Source of the DNA: Rhizobium brockwellii
Lineage (GTDB): Bacteria > Pseudomonadota > Alphaproteobacteria > Rhizobiales > Rhizobiaceae
DNA length: 64,000 bases
Assembly: GCF_000769405.2 (NCBI RefSeq)
Contig: NZ_CP053439.1
Location: forward strand, 434,001 to 498,000
Direction of reading: 5' to 3'
The notes beneath the pieces were generated by a model. It ran no database searches, was not told the DNA's origin, and worked only from the letters and a program-made list of their open reading frames with translations. Every line of letters starts with the position of its first letter. Positions within the stretch are counted from its first letter, which is position 1. Shown in pieces: positions 36,147-44,947 of the stretch. The translations under genes were made by a program, and so were the position numbers.

Positions 36147-36235
36147 CGGTTTATCGGCGGCAGGGAGGTTCGCGGCCGGTTTTCGCTGTCATCTTCCCGC
36201 TGTCATTCCCCCTCGTCAGGGCCAGGGAGAACGCC

Positions 36236-37675
36236 ATGTCCGACGCCATTTCGTTTCTCGAGCCGCGCGCCGACGTGCTGGCGCGCCGCGCCCAGATCGT
36301 TGCCGATCTCACCGATCTTCTACCGCCGGAATGCCTGGTGCATGAGGCGCGCGAGCTGGTGCCGTTCGAAACCGACGCCTTCGTGTCCTACCGCCGCCTG
36401 CCGCTCGCCGTCGCCCTGCCACGCACCACGACCGAGGTTTCGGCCGTCATGCGCTATTGCAATCGCTACGGCATTCCCGTCGTGCCGCGCGGCGCCGGCA
36501 CCTCGCTCTCCGGCGGCGCCATTCCGCAGGAGGATGCCGTCGTACTTGGCCTGTCGAAGATGAACAGCATTCTCGAAATCGATCTGCCGAACCGGGTAGC
36601 CGTGGTCCAGGCCGGCGTCACCAATCTCAATATTTCCGAATCCGTCTCCGCGGACGGCTTTTTCTATGCGCCCGATCCGAGTTCGCAGCTTGCCTGCACC
36701 ATCGGCGGCAATATCGGCATGAATTCCGGCGGCGCCCACTGCCTGAAATACGGCGTCACCACCAATAATCTGCTCGGCGTCAGGATGGTGCTGGTCGACG
36801 GCACGGTGATCGAGCTTGGCGGCAAGGCGCTGGATGCGGCAGGCTACGATCTGCTCGGTCTCGTCTGCGGCCACGAAGGCCAGCTTGGCATCGTCACCGA
36901 GGCGACGGTGCGGTTGATCGCCAAGCCGGAAGGCGCGCGCCCGGTGCTCTTCGGCTTCGAAAGCTCGGAGGAGGCCGGCGCCTGCGTCGCCGATGTCATT
37001 GCCGCCGGCATCATCCCGGTTGCGATCGAATTCATGGACAAGCCGGCGATCGAGATCTGCGAGGCCTTCGCCCATGCCGGATACCCGCTCGATGTCGGCG
37101 CGCTGCTGATCGTCGAGGTCGAGGGATCGGAAGCGGAAATGGACGCCGCGCTGAAGGACATCGTCGAGATCGCCCGCCGGCACGCTGTCAAGACCGTGCG
37201 CGAATGCCAGTCGGCGACCGAGGCAGCATTGATCTGGAAGGGCCGCAAATCCGCCTTCGGCGCCACCGGCCGCATCGCCGACTATATCTGCATGGACGGC
37301 ACCGTGCCGCTCAGCCAGCTTTCCTACGTGTTGAAAAGGACCGCCGAGATCGTCGATCATTACGGCTTGCGCGTCGCCAACGTCTTCCATGCCGGCGACG
37401 GCAACATGCATCCGCTGATCCTCTTCAATGCCAACGATCCGGAGGATGCCGCCCGTGCCGAGGCCGCCGGCAACGATATCCTTCGGCTCTGCGTCGATGC
37501 CGGCGGCTGCCTCACCGGCGAACATGGCGTCGGCATCGAGAAGCGCGACCTGATGCGGCACCAATATTCCGAGGTCGATCTCACCCAGCAGATGGCGGCG
37601 CGTGCCGCCTTCGATCCCGGCTGGCTCCTCAATCCGTCGAAGGTCTTCCCGCTCGAAGGGCGCCCCGCCGCATGA
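36236..37675 (+). CDS. glcD: Glycolate oxidase, FAD-linked subunit GlcD
   Basis: A 479-residue FAD enzyme oxidising glycolate (or D-lactate) to the 2-oxo acid. The PCMH-type FAD domain has AVALPRTTTEVSAVMRYCN, then VVPRGAGTSLSGGAIP and IGGNIGMNSGGAHCLKYG. The cap domain ends in VFHAGDGNMHPLI and the C-terminus in CLTGEHGVGIEKR, the VAO-family signatures. ATG 36236 follows AGGGAGA. The stop overlaps the glcE start (ATGA). Works as a membrane-associated complex with GlcE and GlcF. Confidence 0.95.
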   Translation: MSDAISFLEPRADVLARRAQIVADLTDLLPPECLVHEARELVPFETDAFVSYRRLPLAVALPRTTTEVSAVMRYCNRYGIPVVPRGAGTSLSGGAIPQEDAVVLGLSKMNSILEIDLPNRVAVVQAGVTNLNISESVSADGFFYAPDPSSQLACTIGGNIGMNSGGAHCLKYGVTTNNLLGVRMVLVDGTVIELGGKALDAAGYDLLGLVCGHEGQLGIVTEATVRLIAKPEGARPVLFGFESSEEAGACVADVIAAGIIPVAIEFMDKPAIEICEAFAHAGYPLDVGALLIVEVEGSEAEMDAALKDIVEIARRHAVKTVRECQSATEAALIWKGRKSAFGATGRIADYICMDGTVPLSQLSYVLKRTAEIVDHYGLRVANVFHAGDGNMHPLILFNANDPEDAARAEAAGNDILRLCVDAGGCLTGEHGVGIEKRDLMRHQYSEVDLTQQMAARAAFDPGWLLNPSKVFPLEGRPAA

Positions 37676-38871
37676 TCGACCTGATGCCGACGAGCGAGGA
37701 AGAGGCAGCAGTGATCGTCCGCGCCCATGCGGAAAGCGGCCGGCCGCTGGCGATCTGCGGCGGCAATAGCCGCTCCGGCTTCGGCAATACCGTTGCCGCC
37801 GAGGGCCGGCTGCGCTCGACCGGACTTTCCGGCATCGTCGCCTATAATCCCGGCGAAATGGTCATGACCGTCCGATCCGGCACGCCGCTTGCCGAGGTCG
37901 AGGCGGCACTTCAGGAGAGCGGCCAGATGCTCGCCTTCGAGCCGATGGATCATCGCCCGGTGATGGGCACATCCGGCGAGCCGACCATCGGCGGCGTCTT
38001 TGCCGCCAATGTCTCCGGTCCGCGTCGGCTGATCGCGGGTGCCGCCCGCGACAGCCTGCTCGGGGTGCGCTTCGTCAACGGCAAGGGTGAAATCATCAAG
38101 GCCGGCGGCCGGGTGATGAAGAATGTCACCGGTCTCGATCTCGTCAAGCTGGTCGCCGGCTCGCATGGCACGCTGGCTTTCCTCACCGAAGTCACCTTCC
38201 GTGTGCCGCCGCGCCCGAAGACGGAGCGGACGGTGGTGCTATCGGGCCTCAACGACGCCGAGGCGGCAAACGCCATGGCGGCGGCGATGGCGCTGCCGGT
38301 GGAAGTCTCGGGTGCTGCCCATCTGCCCTTGACGGTGACGTGGAAATTCCTCGCCGGCAAATTGCCCGAGGGCGAGGCGACCGCTCTGCGCATCGAAGGC
38401 CTGCCGGGCTCGGTCGACGTACGCATCGAGAAGCTTGCCGCGGCAATGTCGGGTTTCGCCACGGTCACGCGGCTGGAACAGCCGGAGAGCCAAAAGTTCT
38501 GGCAGGAAATCCGCGACGTGCTGCCCTATGCCGACGGCAGCATGCGGCCGATCTGGCGCGTCTCGGTCGCCCCCGGCACCGGCCCTCAGCTGGTCGCAGC
38601 GCTCCGCCTCGAGGCAGGCGTCGACGCCTTCTACGACTGGCAGGGCGGCCTCGTCTGGATGCGCATGGAGGCCGGCCCCGAAGCCGAACTGGTCCGTCGC
38701 TACATCAAGGCGCTCGGCGGCGGCCACGCGACGCTGATCCGTGCATCCGGTGAGGCGAGGGCGGTCACCGCTGCCTTTCACCCCGAGCCCGAGGCGGTGG
38801 CGATGTTGTCTCGGCGGGTCAAGGAGAAATTCGATCCGGCGGGAATCTTCAATCGGGGGAAGATGGGGTGA
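37672..38871 (+). CDS. glcE: Glycolate oxidase, FAD-binding subunit GlcE
   Basis: A 399-residue homologue of GlcD with the FAD domain but a reduced cap. It starts MIDLMPTSEEEAAVIVRAH, has LAICGGNSRSGFG in place of the GlcD glycine loop, GTSGEPTIGGVFAANVSGPRR-type text and GRVMKNVTGLDLVKLVAGSHG. The ATGA overlap with glcD shows coupling. Needed for the activity of the three-subunit complex in E. coli. Confidence 0.93.
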   Translation: MIDLMPTSEEEAAVIVRAHAESGRPLAICGGNSRSGFGNTVAAEGRLRSTGLSGIVAYNPGEMVMTVRSGTPLAEVEAALQESGQMLAFEPMDHRPVMGTSGEPTIGGVFAANVSGPRRLIAGAARDSLLGVRFVNGKGEIIKAGGRVMKNVTGLDLVKLVAGSHGTLAFLTEVTFRVPPRPKTERTVVLSGLNDAEAANAMAAAMALPVEVSGAAHLPLTVTWKFLAGKLPEGEATALRIEGLPGSVDVRIEKLAAAMSGFATVTRLEQPESQKFWQEIRDVLPYADGSMRPIWRVSVAPGTGPQLVAALRLEAGVDAFYDWQGGLVWMRMEAGPEAELVRRYIKALGGGHATLIRASGEARAVTAAFHPEPEAVAMLSRRVKEKFDPAGIFNRGKMG

Positions 38872-38897
38872 GGGATAAGATGGGTTTGCGCTTGGGT

Positions 38898-39076
38898 TAC
38901 CCCCCTCTGTCCTGCCGGACATCTCCCCCACAAGGGGGGAGATTGGCTGGGGGCTATGACTTCCCCAAACAATTCGGGCACTGCGACTCCGACACGGCAG
39001 ATAGGAAGCGATGGTCCAACCTCTTGTCGATCTCCCCCCTTGTGGGGGAGATGTCCGGCAGGACAGAGGGGGGTAT
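38898..39076. repeat. Inverted-repeat element between glcE and glcF
   Basis: Left arm 38898-38945 (CCCCCCTCTGTCCTGCCGGA then CATCTCCCCCACAAGGGG) and right arm 39029-39076, its reverse complement with few changes, around an 83-bp spacer. Each arm also folds on itself (CTCCCCC-ACAA-GGGGGGAG). It fits the rhizobial palindromic intergenic elements I know of, but differs in sequence from the AB and DC families. It splits the glc operon by 251 bp. Confidence 0.85.
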
Positions 39077-39122
39077 TCCAAGCAATATGCCAGAGATTCT
39101 CCCCAAGCGGAGATCCCGTTAG

Positions 39123-40433
39123 ATGCAAACCAACTTCACCCTGACCCAGCTCCTCGATCCCGATGTCGCCGAATCCGAGCAGATTCTGCGCAAATGCGTT
39201 CACTGCGGTTTCTGCACCGCCACCTGTCCCACCTATGTGACGCTTGGCAACGAGCTCGACAGCCCGCGTGGCCGCATCTACCTGATCAAGGACATGCTGG
39301 AAAACGGCCGACCCGCCGATGCCGAGGTCGTCACCCATATCGACCGCTGTCTCTCCTGCCTTGCCTGCGTTACCACCTGTCCCTCCGGCGTCGATTACAT
39401 GCATCTGGTCGATCACGCCCGCGCCCATATCGAAAAGACCTACAAGCGCCCGTTCATGAACCGGCTGACGCGCGCCATCCTTGCCGCTGTGCTGCCCTAT
39501 CCCGGTCGCTTTCGCCTGGCGCTCAATCTCGCCCGTCTCGGCCGGCCCTTCGCCGGTCTGATGCGGGGTGGCGCGTTGAAACCCTTCGCCGCCATGCTGG
39601 CACTTGCGCCGCGCCGCATCCCCGCTGCTTCGGACTTCGCAAAACCCGGCACGCATCGGCCCGAAACGGAACGGCGCGGCCGGGTGGCGATCCTTTCCGG
39701 CTGCGCCCAGCCGGTGCTCGATCCCGGCATCAACGCGGCGGCGATCCGGCTGTTGACGCGGCTCGGCGTCGAGGTCGTGGTGCCGGAAGGCGAGGTCTGC
39801 TGCGGCTCGCTGGTGCATCACATGGGTCGCGCCGAACAGGCGCTCGAAAGCGCCCGTGCCAATGTCGATATCTGGACGCGCGAGATCGAGGGGCAGGGCC
39901 TCGATGCGATCATCATCACTGCTTCGGGCTGCGGCACGACGATCAAGGATTACGGCCACATGCTGCGCCTCGATCCCGCCTATGCTGCAAAGGCGGCCTG
40001 TGTCTCGGCGCTCGCCAAGGACGTCACCGAATATCTCGCAACCCTCGACCTGCCGGCACACATGCCGAAGGGCATCACGGTCGCCTATCATTCCGCCTGT
40101 TCCATGCAGCACGGCCAGCGGATCACCCTGGCGCCGAAGCAATTGCTGAAAGCGGCGGGCTTTACGGTGCGCGATCCGGCGGAAGGCCATCTTTGCTGCG
40201 GCTCCGCCGGCACCTACAACATCATGCAGCCGGAGATCTCGGCGGCGCTGAAGGCGCGCAAGGTCAAGAACATCGAGGCGACCAAGGCCGATATCATTGC
40301 CACCGGCAATATCGGCTGCATCACCCAGATCGCTACCGGCACCGGCATTCCAATCCTGCATACGGTCGAACTGCTCGATTGGGCCTACGGCGGAGCTGTG
40401 CCGGAAAAATTAACAGGTTTGCCGTTAGGCTGA
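39123..40433 (+). CDS. glcF: Glycolate oxidase, iron-sulfur subunit GlcF
   Basis: A 436-residue electron-transfer subunit. Two 4Fe-4S ferredoxin motifs near the N-terminus: CVHCGFCTATCP and CLSCLACVTTCPSG. Two CCG-type cysteine-rich domains follow, with EVCCGSLVHHMG and HLCCGSAGTYNI as the conserved cores. It passes electrons from GlcD/GlcE to the membrane quinone. It is separated from glcE by the 38898-39076 repeat element but has its own GGAGA ribosome site. Confidence 0.95.
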   Translation: MQTNFTLTQLLDPDVAESEQILRKCVHCGFCTATCPTYVTLGNELDSPRGRIYLIKDMLENGRPADAEVVTHIDRCLSCLACVTTCPSGVDYMHLVDHARAHIEKTYKRPFMNRLTRAILAAVLPYPGRFRLALNLARLGRPFAGLMRGGALKPFAAMLALAPRRIPAASDFAKPGTHRPETERRGRVAILSGCAQPVLDPGINAAAIRLLTRLGVEVVVPEGEVCCGSLVHHMGRAEQALESARANVDIWTREIEGQGLDAIIITASGCGTTIKDYGHMLRLDPAYAAKAACVSALAKDVTEYLATLDLPAHMPKGITVAYHSACSMQHGQRITLAPKQLLKAAGFTVRDPAEGHLCCGSAGTYNIMQPEISAALKARKVKNIEATKADIIATGNIGCITQIATGTGIPILHTVELLDWAYGGAVPEKLTGLPLG

Positions 40434-40475
40434 AGCTTGCGAAGGCCCGTCGGGTCGGTCTCGGGAGTTTAGACG

Positions 40476-40916
40476 ATGTGGCGGGGAATGATTGTGCTTG
40501 CGGGACTGCTCGGTGCGGCAGGCACCGCCCATGCAAATAGCCGTTATTTCTGTTCCGCCGACGACAAGGAAGCGCGCTTCACGCTCGAAAGCGGTTTCGA
40601 AAGCGCCGCCGGCCACAAGCTCAACCACTTCCGCGGCGCGCTGATCGTCAAGGATCCGGCCCAAGAGGCCGTGTTCGGAAAGCGTGTTTTCGAATCGCAG
40701 CACCTGACCAACCATTGGTCGCGTAACGGCGAACTGCTCATGGAAGTCTTCGACGGTGGCGAAGATGACACTGGCGGCGCAACGCTGGATCTGGTGGTTA
40801 TCGCCGGCGAGCGCGGCAGGCCGGCGGCAAATTTCAGCGGCAGCTATTCCCTGACCATCGAAGGCGGTGAAAAACCCTATGCCGTCGAGGGTAAGGTCAG
40901 CTGCGGCACGAAATAG
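40476..40916 (+). CDS. Secreted protein of unknown function
   Basis: A 146-residue protein with a signal peptide (MIVLAGLLGAAGTAHA then N, cleavage about residue 20). Two cysteines, one soon after cleavage (YFCSADD) and one near the end (KVSCGTK), could form a disulfide, suggesting a periplasmic beta-rich fold. It lies 42 bp after glcF on the same strand and may be co-transcribed, though no link to glycolate is evident. I recognise no family. Confidence 0.75.
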   Translation: MWRGMIVLAGLLGAAGTAHANSRYFCSADDKEARFTLESGFESAAGHKLNHFRGALIVKDPAQEAVFGKRVFESQHLTNHWSRNGELLMEVFDGGEDDTGGATLDLVVIAGERGRPAANFSGSYSLTIEGGEKPYAVEGKVSCGTK

Positions 40917-40943
40917 CGCCACAGCCGAAATTCAACAACTCAA

Positions 40944-41618
40944 TTACCAGTGGAACGATACGCCGACGTTGACGGCATTCGTGAAGATGTTGGTCTTCAG
41001 ATCCACGCCGCTGTCGATCGGAACGTCGACGCGCGAATAGGTGCCCTTGTATTCGACGAAGGTCGACCAGCGCTCGGTCACCTTGAAGTCGACGCCGGCC
41101 TGGGCCTGCAACGTCACGCCGCCGAATTCATAAGCCCAGGTCTTGCCCTCGGGACGAATCACTTCGACATGCGGAATGTTCACGCCGATACCGGCGCCGA
41201 GATAGGGGGTCCAGCGGCGGGTCGGATCCTGGAAACGGTAGAGACCGTTCACCGTGAGGAGGTTCAGGCCGTCGGTGAATTCGAAATGCGACCAGCCGGC
41301 CTTTGCCAGCGTATCGTCGTCGGCATAGACCTTGTCATGGGTATAATCGAGCGAAATACCCCAGTTCGGCTTGTTGAAGTTCTCGAGCCACCAGGTGACG
41401 CGACCGCCGTAATAAGGCGGGCTGCCGAAGGACTTGCCTTCCCAGCCGGCGGTGAAGTGCGTGCCGTCGGAAAGATCGACGCCGCTATGCGGCGCGGTCT
41501 GGTAGCCGCCGTAGATAGAGAATTGCAGGTCTTCCGCCGAGGCGGAAACTGCTGAACAGATTGTCAAAAACGCGATGCCCGCAAGCAGGGAAGCGGAAGA
41601 ACGCAGCGCAGATGTCAT
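40944..41618 (-). CDS. Outer-membrane beta-barrel protein, possible lipid A oxidase (LpxQ-like)
   Basis: A 224-residue protein with a signal peptide ending SASA (residue 28) and alternating beta-barrel strands, closing in the aromatic GVSFHW typical of outer-membrane barrels. Polar strand ends such as GGRVTWWLENF and GWSHFEFTDGLN suggest an eight-strand barrel. Length, location and look match what I recall of LpxQ, the rhizobial enzyme that oxidises lipid A glucosamine to 2-aminogluconate, but I cannot confirm it here. Alternative: a generic OmpW/porin-like barrel. Leftward, near two L,D-transpeptidases. Confidence 0.7.
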   Translation of the reverse strand: MTSALRSSASLLAGIAFLTICSAVSASAEDLQFSIYGGYQTAPHSGVDLSDGTHFTAGWEGKSFGSPPYYGGRVTWWLENFNKPNWGISLDYTHDKVYADDDTLAKAGWSHFEFTDGLNLLTVNGLYRFQDPTRRWTPYLGAGIGVNIPHVEVIRPEGKTWAYEFGGVTLQAQAGVDFKVTERWSTFVEYKGTYSRVDVPIDSGVDLKTNIFTNAVNVGVSFHW

Positions 41619-41684
41619 TGAATAGCCCCGAAATAAATATGTCGACTCTTAGGCACGTGTGCCAGCTTTTGGCCGCAAAGTCTA

Positions 41685-41720
41685 AGCAAAACGAAAGGCG
41701 CATCAGACTGCGCCTTTCGT
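41685..41720 (-). terminator. Rho-independent terminator of the first L,D-transpeptidase gene
   Basis: Stem ACGAAAGGCGCA (41691-41702) with TGCGCCTTTCGT (41709-41720), a 12-bp perfect stem with 6-nt loop. On the minus strand it is followed by TTTTGC; a T run also follows on the plus strand, so it could act both ways. Confidence 0.8.
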
Positions 41721-41738
41721 TTTTTTGCTAAGTGTTGC

Positions 41739-42431
41739 TCAGCCGCCGAACATCGTACGCAGCACGTCGATGCCCCTGTCCTCGAATGCCACCTTGCCCT
41801 GCCTGTTGCCGGGGCCGATGACGATCACCTTGGTGCCGACGGGCGCGCGATCGTAGAGATGCGACACATCCTCGTTCATCATCCGTATGCAGCCGGAAGA
41901 CATGTTGAGGCCGATCGTCCAGGGCTGATTGGTGCCGTGGATGCGGAAGATCGTGTCGCGGCCGCCTTGGTAGAGATACATGGCGCGGGCGCCGAGCGGG
42001 TTGTCCTCTCCGCCTTCCTGGAAAGCAGGAATGATATGTCCCTTGGCGGCTTCGCGGCGGCGCATCTCGGCCGGCGGCGTCCAGCTCGGCCATTCGGCCT
42101 TGCGGCCGATCTTGACGACCCCCGACCAGCCGAAGCCGTCGCGGCCGACGCCAATGCCATAGCGTGTGGCGCGATTGTTGCCTTCGACGAGGTAGAGATA
42201 TTTGTTGTTGGTATCGATGATGACGGTGCCGGCGGCTTCCGTCGTTACCAGGCGCACTTTCTTGCGCTTGAACTGCGGCTTCACGTATTTCGGCATCTGC
42301 GCCACGCGCACGATCTGTGCCGGTGCCCGTGCGTTGTCGGGCGCGGAGCCCGCGGGTGCAGCAAAGGCGGATGTAGACATCAAGGACAGGACAAGTCCGG
42401 CAGCAGCCAGACCCGGCATTAGTTTGATCAT
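41739..42431 (-). CDS. L,D-transpeptidase (YkuD domain)
   Basis: A 230-residue exported enzyme that cross-links or anchors peptidoglycan through meso-diaminopimelate. Signal peptide residues 1-25 (ending AFA). YkuD domain from about residue 69 (VIIDTNNKYLYLV) with H165 in IHGT and the catalytic block SSGCIRMMNED (C181). The unusually basic linker KPQFKRKKVR precedes it. A close paralogue lies upstream at 42672, on the same strand. Confidence 0.93.
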   Translation of the reverse strand: MIKLMPGLAAAGLVLSLMSTSAFAAPAGSAPDNARAPAQIVRVAQMPKYVKPQFKRKKVRLVTTEAAGTVIIDTNNKYLYLVEGNNRATRYGIGVGRDGFGWSGVVKIGRKAEWPSWTPPAEMRRREAAKGHIIPAFQEGGEDNPLGARAMYLYQGGRDTIFRIHGTNQPWTIGLNMSSGCIRMMNEDVSHLYDRAPVGTKVIVIGPGNRQGKVAFEDRGIDVLRTMFGG

Positions 42432-42550
42432 GATCGATTCCCCTCAAGCAAATCCGCTCGAAGCTACATGAACTTCTGCCCGATTCAAGATCGGTGTGGC
42501 CGGATAAAGCATTTTTGGAGAAGGAGAGTCGGATGTTCTTGCGGCTCCCA

Positions 42551-42657
42551 CTGCATAATTTATCCTCAAATCGGACTCGACTTAAGGAAAAATTATGCAG
42601 CAATTTAAAGGATTACAGCGCCCTTTGCGGCTCTCGAAAAGACGCGTGGCGCTGTAA
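42551..42657 (+). repeat. DC-type two-hairpin intergenic element, copy 2
   Basis: Hairpin D: CTGCATAATTTATCCT (42551-42566) with AGGAAAAATTATGCAG (42585-42600). The link CAATTTAAAGGA follows, then hairpin C with perfect 10-bp arms TTACAGCGCC (42613-42622) and GGCGCTGTAA (42648-42657). Same order as copy 1 at 14699. Lies between the two transpeptidase genes. Confidence 0.85.
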
Positions 42658-42671
42658 GTATTGCGCCGCCT

Positions 42672-43421
42672 TTACATTACGATGACGCGGGTTCCGACAT
42701 TGACGCGGTCGTAGAGGTCGACGACGTCTTCGTTGCGCAGGCGGATGCAGCCGGAGGAGACGGCGCTGCCGATCGACCAGGGGGCGTTGGTGCCGTGGAT
42801 GCGGTAAAGCGTCGAGCCGAGATACATGGCGCGGGCGCCAAGCGGGTTTTCCGCCCCGCCGTCCATGCGCGCCGGCAGGTAATGGCCCTTGGCGGCTTCG
42901 CGGCTGATCATCTCGGAAGGCGGCGTCCAATCCGGCCATTCGGTCTTGCGGGTGATCTTGTGGGCGCCCGCCCATTCGAAGCCCGGCTTGCCGACGCCGA
43001 CGCCGTAGCGCCGCGCCTTGCCGCCTTGCATCACCAGATAGAGGAAGCGGTTGTTGGTATCGATGACGATCGTGCCGGGCTTTTCCGTGGTGTCGTAATC
43101 GACCATCTGCGGCAGGTATTGCGGTTCGATCGGACGACGGATCGACGGGATGCCGGGATTGATCGCCGAAACGGTCTGAGGTGACACCTGCGGCGCCCGG
43201 CGGATGATACGGCGCTGGAAAAGGCCGCGCTGCTGCGGCTGGACGACCGGCCGCTGATAGACGACGGGACGAACCGTGCCGCCGCCCAGCTGGTTGATCC
43301 AGGGGGCGGTCAGATCGGGGCTGAGCACGACCGGCGGGCGGGTGGCGTAGCGGTCGTCTGCAATGGCGGCCGCGGAGAAAATGCCGAAGAGGGCTGCGGC
43401 AAGAACAAGCTGTTTCATCAT
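42672..43421 (-). CDS. L,D-transpeptidase (YkuD domain), paralogue
   Basis: A 249-residue exported L,D-transpeptidase with a signal peptide (residues 1-21) and an 85-residue Pro/Gln/Arg-rich linker before the YkuD domain (GTIVIDTNNRFLYLV). H209 in RIHGT and the catalytic SSGCIRLRNED (C225) are present. It shares long identical blocks with the downstream protein (EWPDWTPP, REAAKGH, NPLGARAMYL), so the two are duplicates differing mainly in the linker. Confidence 0.93.
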   Translation of the reverse strand: MMKQLVLAAALFGIFSAAAIADDRYATRPPVVLSPDLTAPWINQLGGGTVRPVVYQRPVVQPQQRGLFQRRIIRRAPQVSPQTVSAINPGIPSIRRPIEPQYLPQMVDYDTTEKPGTIVIDTNNRFLYLVMQGGKARRYGVGVGKPGFEWAGAHKITRKTEWPDWTPPSEMISREAAKGHYLPARMDGGAENPLGARAMYLGSTLYRIHGTNAPWSIGSAVSSGCIRLRNEDVVDLYDRVNVGTRVIVM

Positions 43422-43669
43422 CGGACGAACTCTCTACAAATGACCGAAAATGCGCTGGCGGGACATGTCCGCCCGGGCGGAGATGTTCCGCCCGGCAAAG
43501 ACGCTGCCACCCAATCCGCCAGCGAATGGTAAAGATCGATTCATGAAAAGCCGACCGATCGGATAAACTTTTCGTCAGGGTTACCGTTCGGTTTGGAAAG
43601 ACGGTTTGCAAATGGTAAAGCCGGAATCATGAGCAGAGAACGAAGCGGATCCCCGCGGAATGAAGGATC

Positions 43670-44299
43670 ATGAGCGCGATAGGCATCATCATCGGCGAGG
43701 ACGGCAGGAGCCGCTGCCACTGGCACGCCAATCTGCCCGACTATCTCCGCTATCATGACGAGGAATGGGGCCGCCCTGTCACCGATGACATCCGCCTCTT
43801 CGAGAAGATCTGCCTCGAAGGCTTCCAGTCGGGCCTTTCCTGGCTCACCATCCTGCGCAAACGCGAGAATTTCCGCGCCGCCTTTTCAGGTTTCGATTTC
43901 GACAAGGTCGCCCTTTTCGGCGAAGAGGATGTCGCTCGCTGCCTTGCCGATGCCGGCATCATCCGCCATCGCGGCAAGATCGTCTCGACCATCAACAATG
44001 CAGAGCGCGCAATCGAGCTCAGGGACGAATTCGGCTCGCTCGCCCATTATTTCTGGCGCTACGAACCCGGCCATAACGAGCGGCCGGCAGTGGTCGACCG
44101 TGATCACATCGTCGCCAATCCGACGACGCCGACATCCGTGGTCATTTCGAAGGATTTGAAGAAACGCGGCTGGACCTTTGTCGGCCCGACCACAGTTTAT
44201 GCTTTCATGCAGGCGATGGGTCTCGTCAACGATCATCTGGAAGGTTGCTTCTGCCGGCCCGAGGTCGAGGCGATGCGCACCGCTCTGGTTCGCCCATGA
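43670..44299 (+). CDS. tag: DNA-3-methyladenine glycosylase I
   Basis: A 209-residue base-excision enzyme removing 3-methyladenine. RCHWHANLPDYLRYHDEEWG near the start and FEKICLEGFQSGLSWLTILR are the Tag signatures; the zinc ligands are the N-terminal Cys/His and the C-terminal NDHLEGCFC. The gene has a GAAGGA ribosome site. A secreted-protein gene overlaps its stop codon (ATGA). Confidence 0.95.
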   Translation: MSAIGIIIGEDGRSRCHWHANLPDYLRYHDEEWGRPVTDDIRLFEKICLEGFQSGLSWLTILRKRENFRAAFSGFDFDKVALFGEEDVARCLADAGIIRHRGKIVSTINNAERAIELRDEFGSLAHYFWRYEPGHNERPAVVDRDHIVANPTTPTSVVISKDLKKRGWTFVGPTTVYAFMQAMGLVNDHLEGCFCRPEVEAMRTALVRP

Positions 44300-44799
44300 A
44301 AGATCACTCCGTGAGAACATTGATCGCCGCCGCCGCCCTTTTCCTCCTGACGGTTTCCGCCATGGCGCAGACGCCGCAGCTCGATCCCGGCGAGAAGCTG
44401 GAGAAGCTGCAATTTCCGGCCGTCACCATGCAGTTGAAGGGCTGGACGAAATTCGGCAATAGCCATGTCTATACGCTGCCGGTGCGCGCCGGCCAGCATA
44501 TGAAGATCAGTTTTTCCAGTAAGAGCAAATTTGCCTTCCTGGCGATTTTCGACCTGTCGAAACCGGATGACGAGGCCTTCTTCGGCACCGATGAGGACGG
44601 CATGAGCTTCGAGACGACGGTCAAGGAGAACGCCACCTGGCTGCTGCGTCCCTATTATTCCAAGGTCTCGCCGCGCCGTGGCCTCGGCGCTCCCTTCAGC
44701 ATCCTGATCGAGCCGTTGGCGGCTGCCCCGCAACAGCCGAAACCGCCGACCGAGCCGGAGCACCCGTCGCTGTTTCCGAAGGCGCCCGCCAAGCAATGA
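44296..44799 (+). CDS. Secreted protein of unknown function
   Basis: A 167-residue protein starting MKDHSVRTLIAAAALFLLTV, with predicted cleavage after AMA (about residue 24). The middle, GQHMKISFSSKSKFAFLAIF then ATWLLRPYYSK, looks like a small beta-sandwich of the pre-peptidase type. The C-terminal 25 residues are Pro-rich. The ATG overlaps the tag stop (ATGA), so it is translationally coupled to tag, but a functional link to DNA repair is not evident. Confidence 0.75.
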   Translation: MKDHSVRTLIAAAALFLLTVSAMAQTPQLDPGEKLEKLQFPAVTMQLKGWTKFGNSHVYTLPVRAGQHMKISFSSKSKFAFLAIFDLSKPDDEAFFGTDEDGMSFETTVKENATWLLRPYYSKVSPRRGLGAPFSILIEPLAAAPQQPKPPTEPEHPSLFPKAPAKQ

Positions 44800-44825
44800 G
44801 ATAAGAGCTGCAAGCGCAGCTGAGA

Positions 44826-44947
44826 GCAATTCCAGGAAAAGTGCGAAGCGGTTTTCCCAGGCAAAGCGCGAAAGCGGTTTCGCCGGGAATTGCGTAAAAA
44901 CAAAGAATAGAGCGGTTCTGCGCTCCCGTTAAAAGCAGAACCACTCT
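44826..44947 (-). repeat. AB-type two-hairpin intergenic element, copy 4
   Basis: Read on the minus strand it runs A then B. A: AGAGCGGTTCTGC (44909-44921) with GCAGAACCACTCT (44935-44947). Linker TAAAAACAAAGAA, then B with GCAATTCC (44826-44833) and GGAATTGC (44886-44893). The right end of hairpin A overlaps the stop codon of the leftward HAD gene. Confidence 0.8.

Noticed and set aside
38778..40361. 527-codon open frame opposite glcF and the glcE end
   Set aside because: Runs through the palindromic element and the antisense of GlcF; no domain seen.
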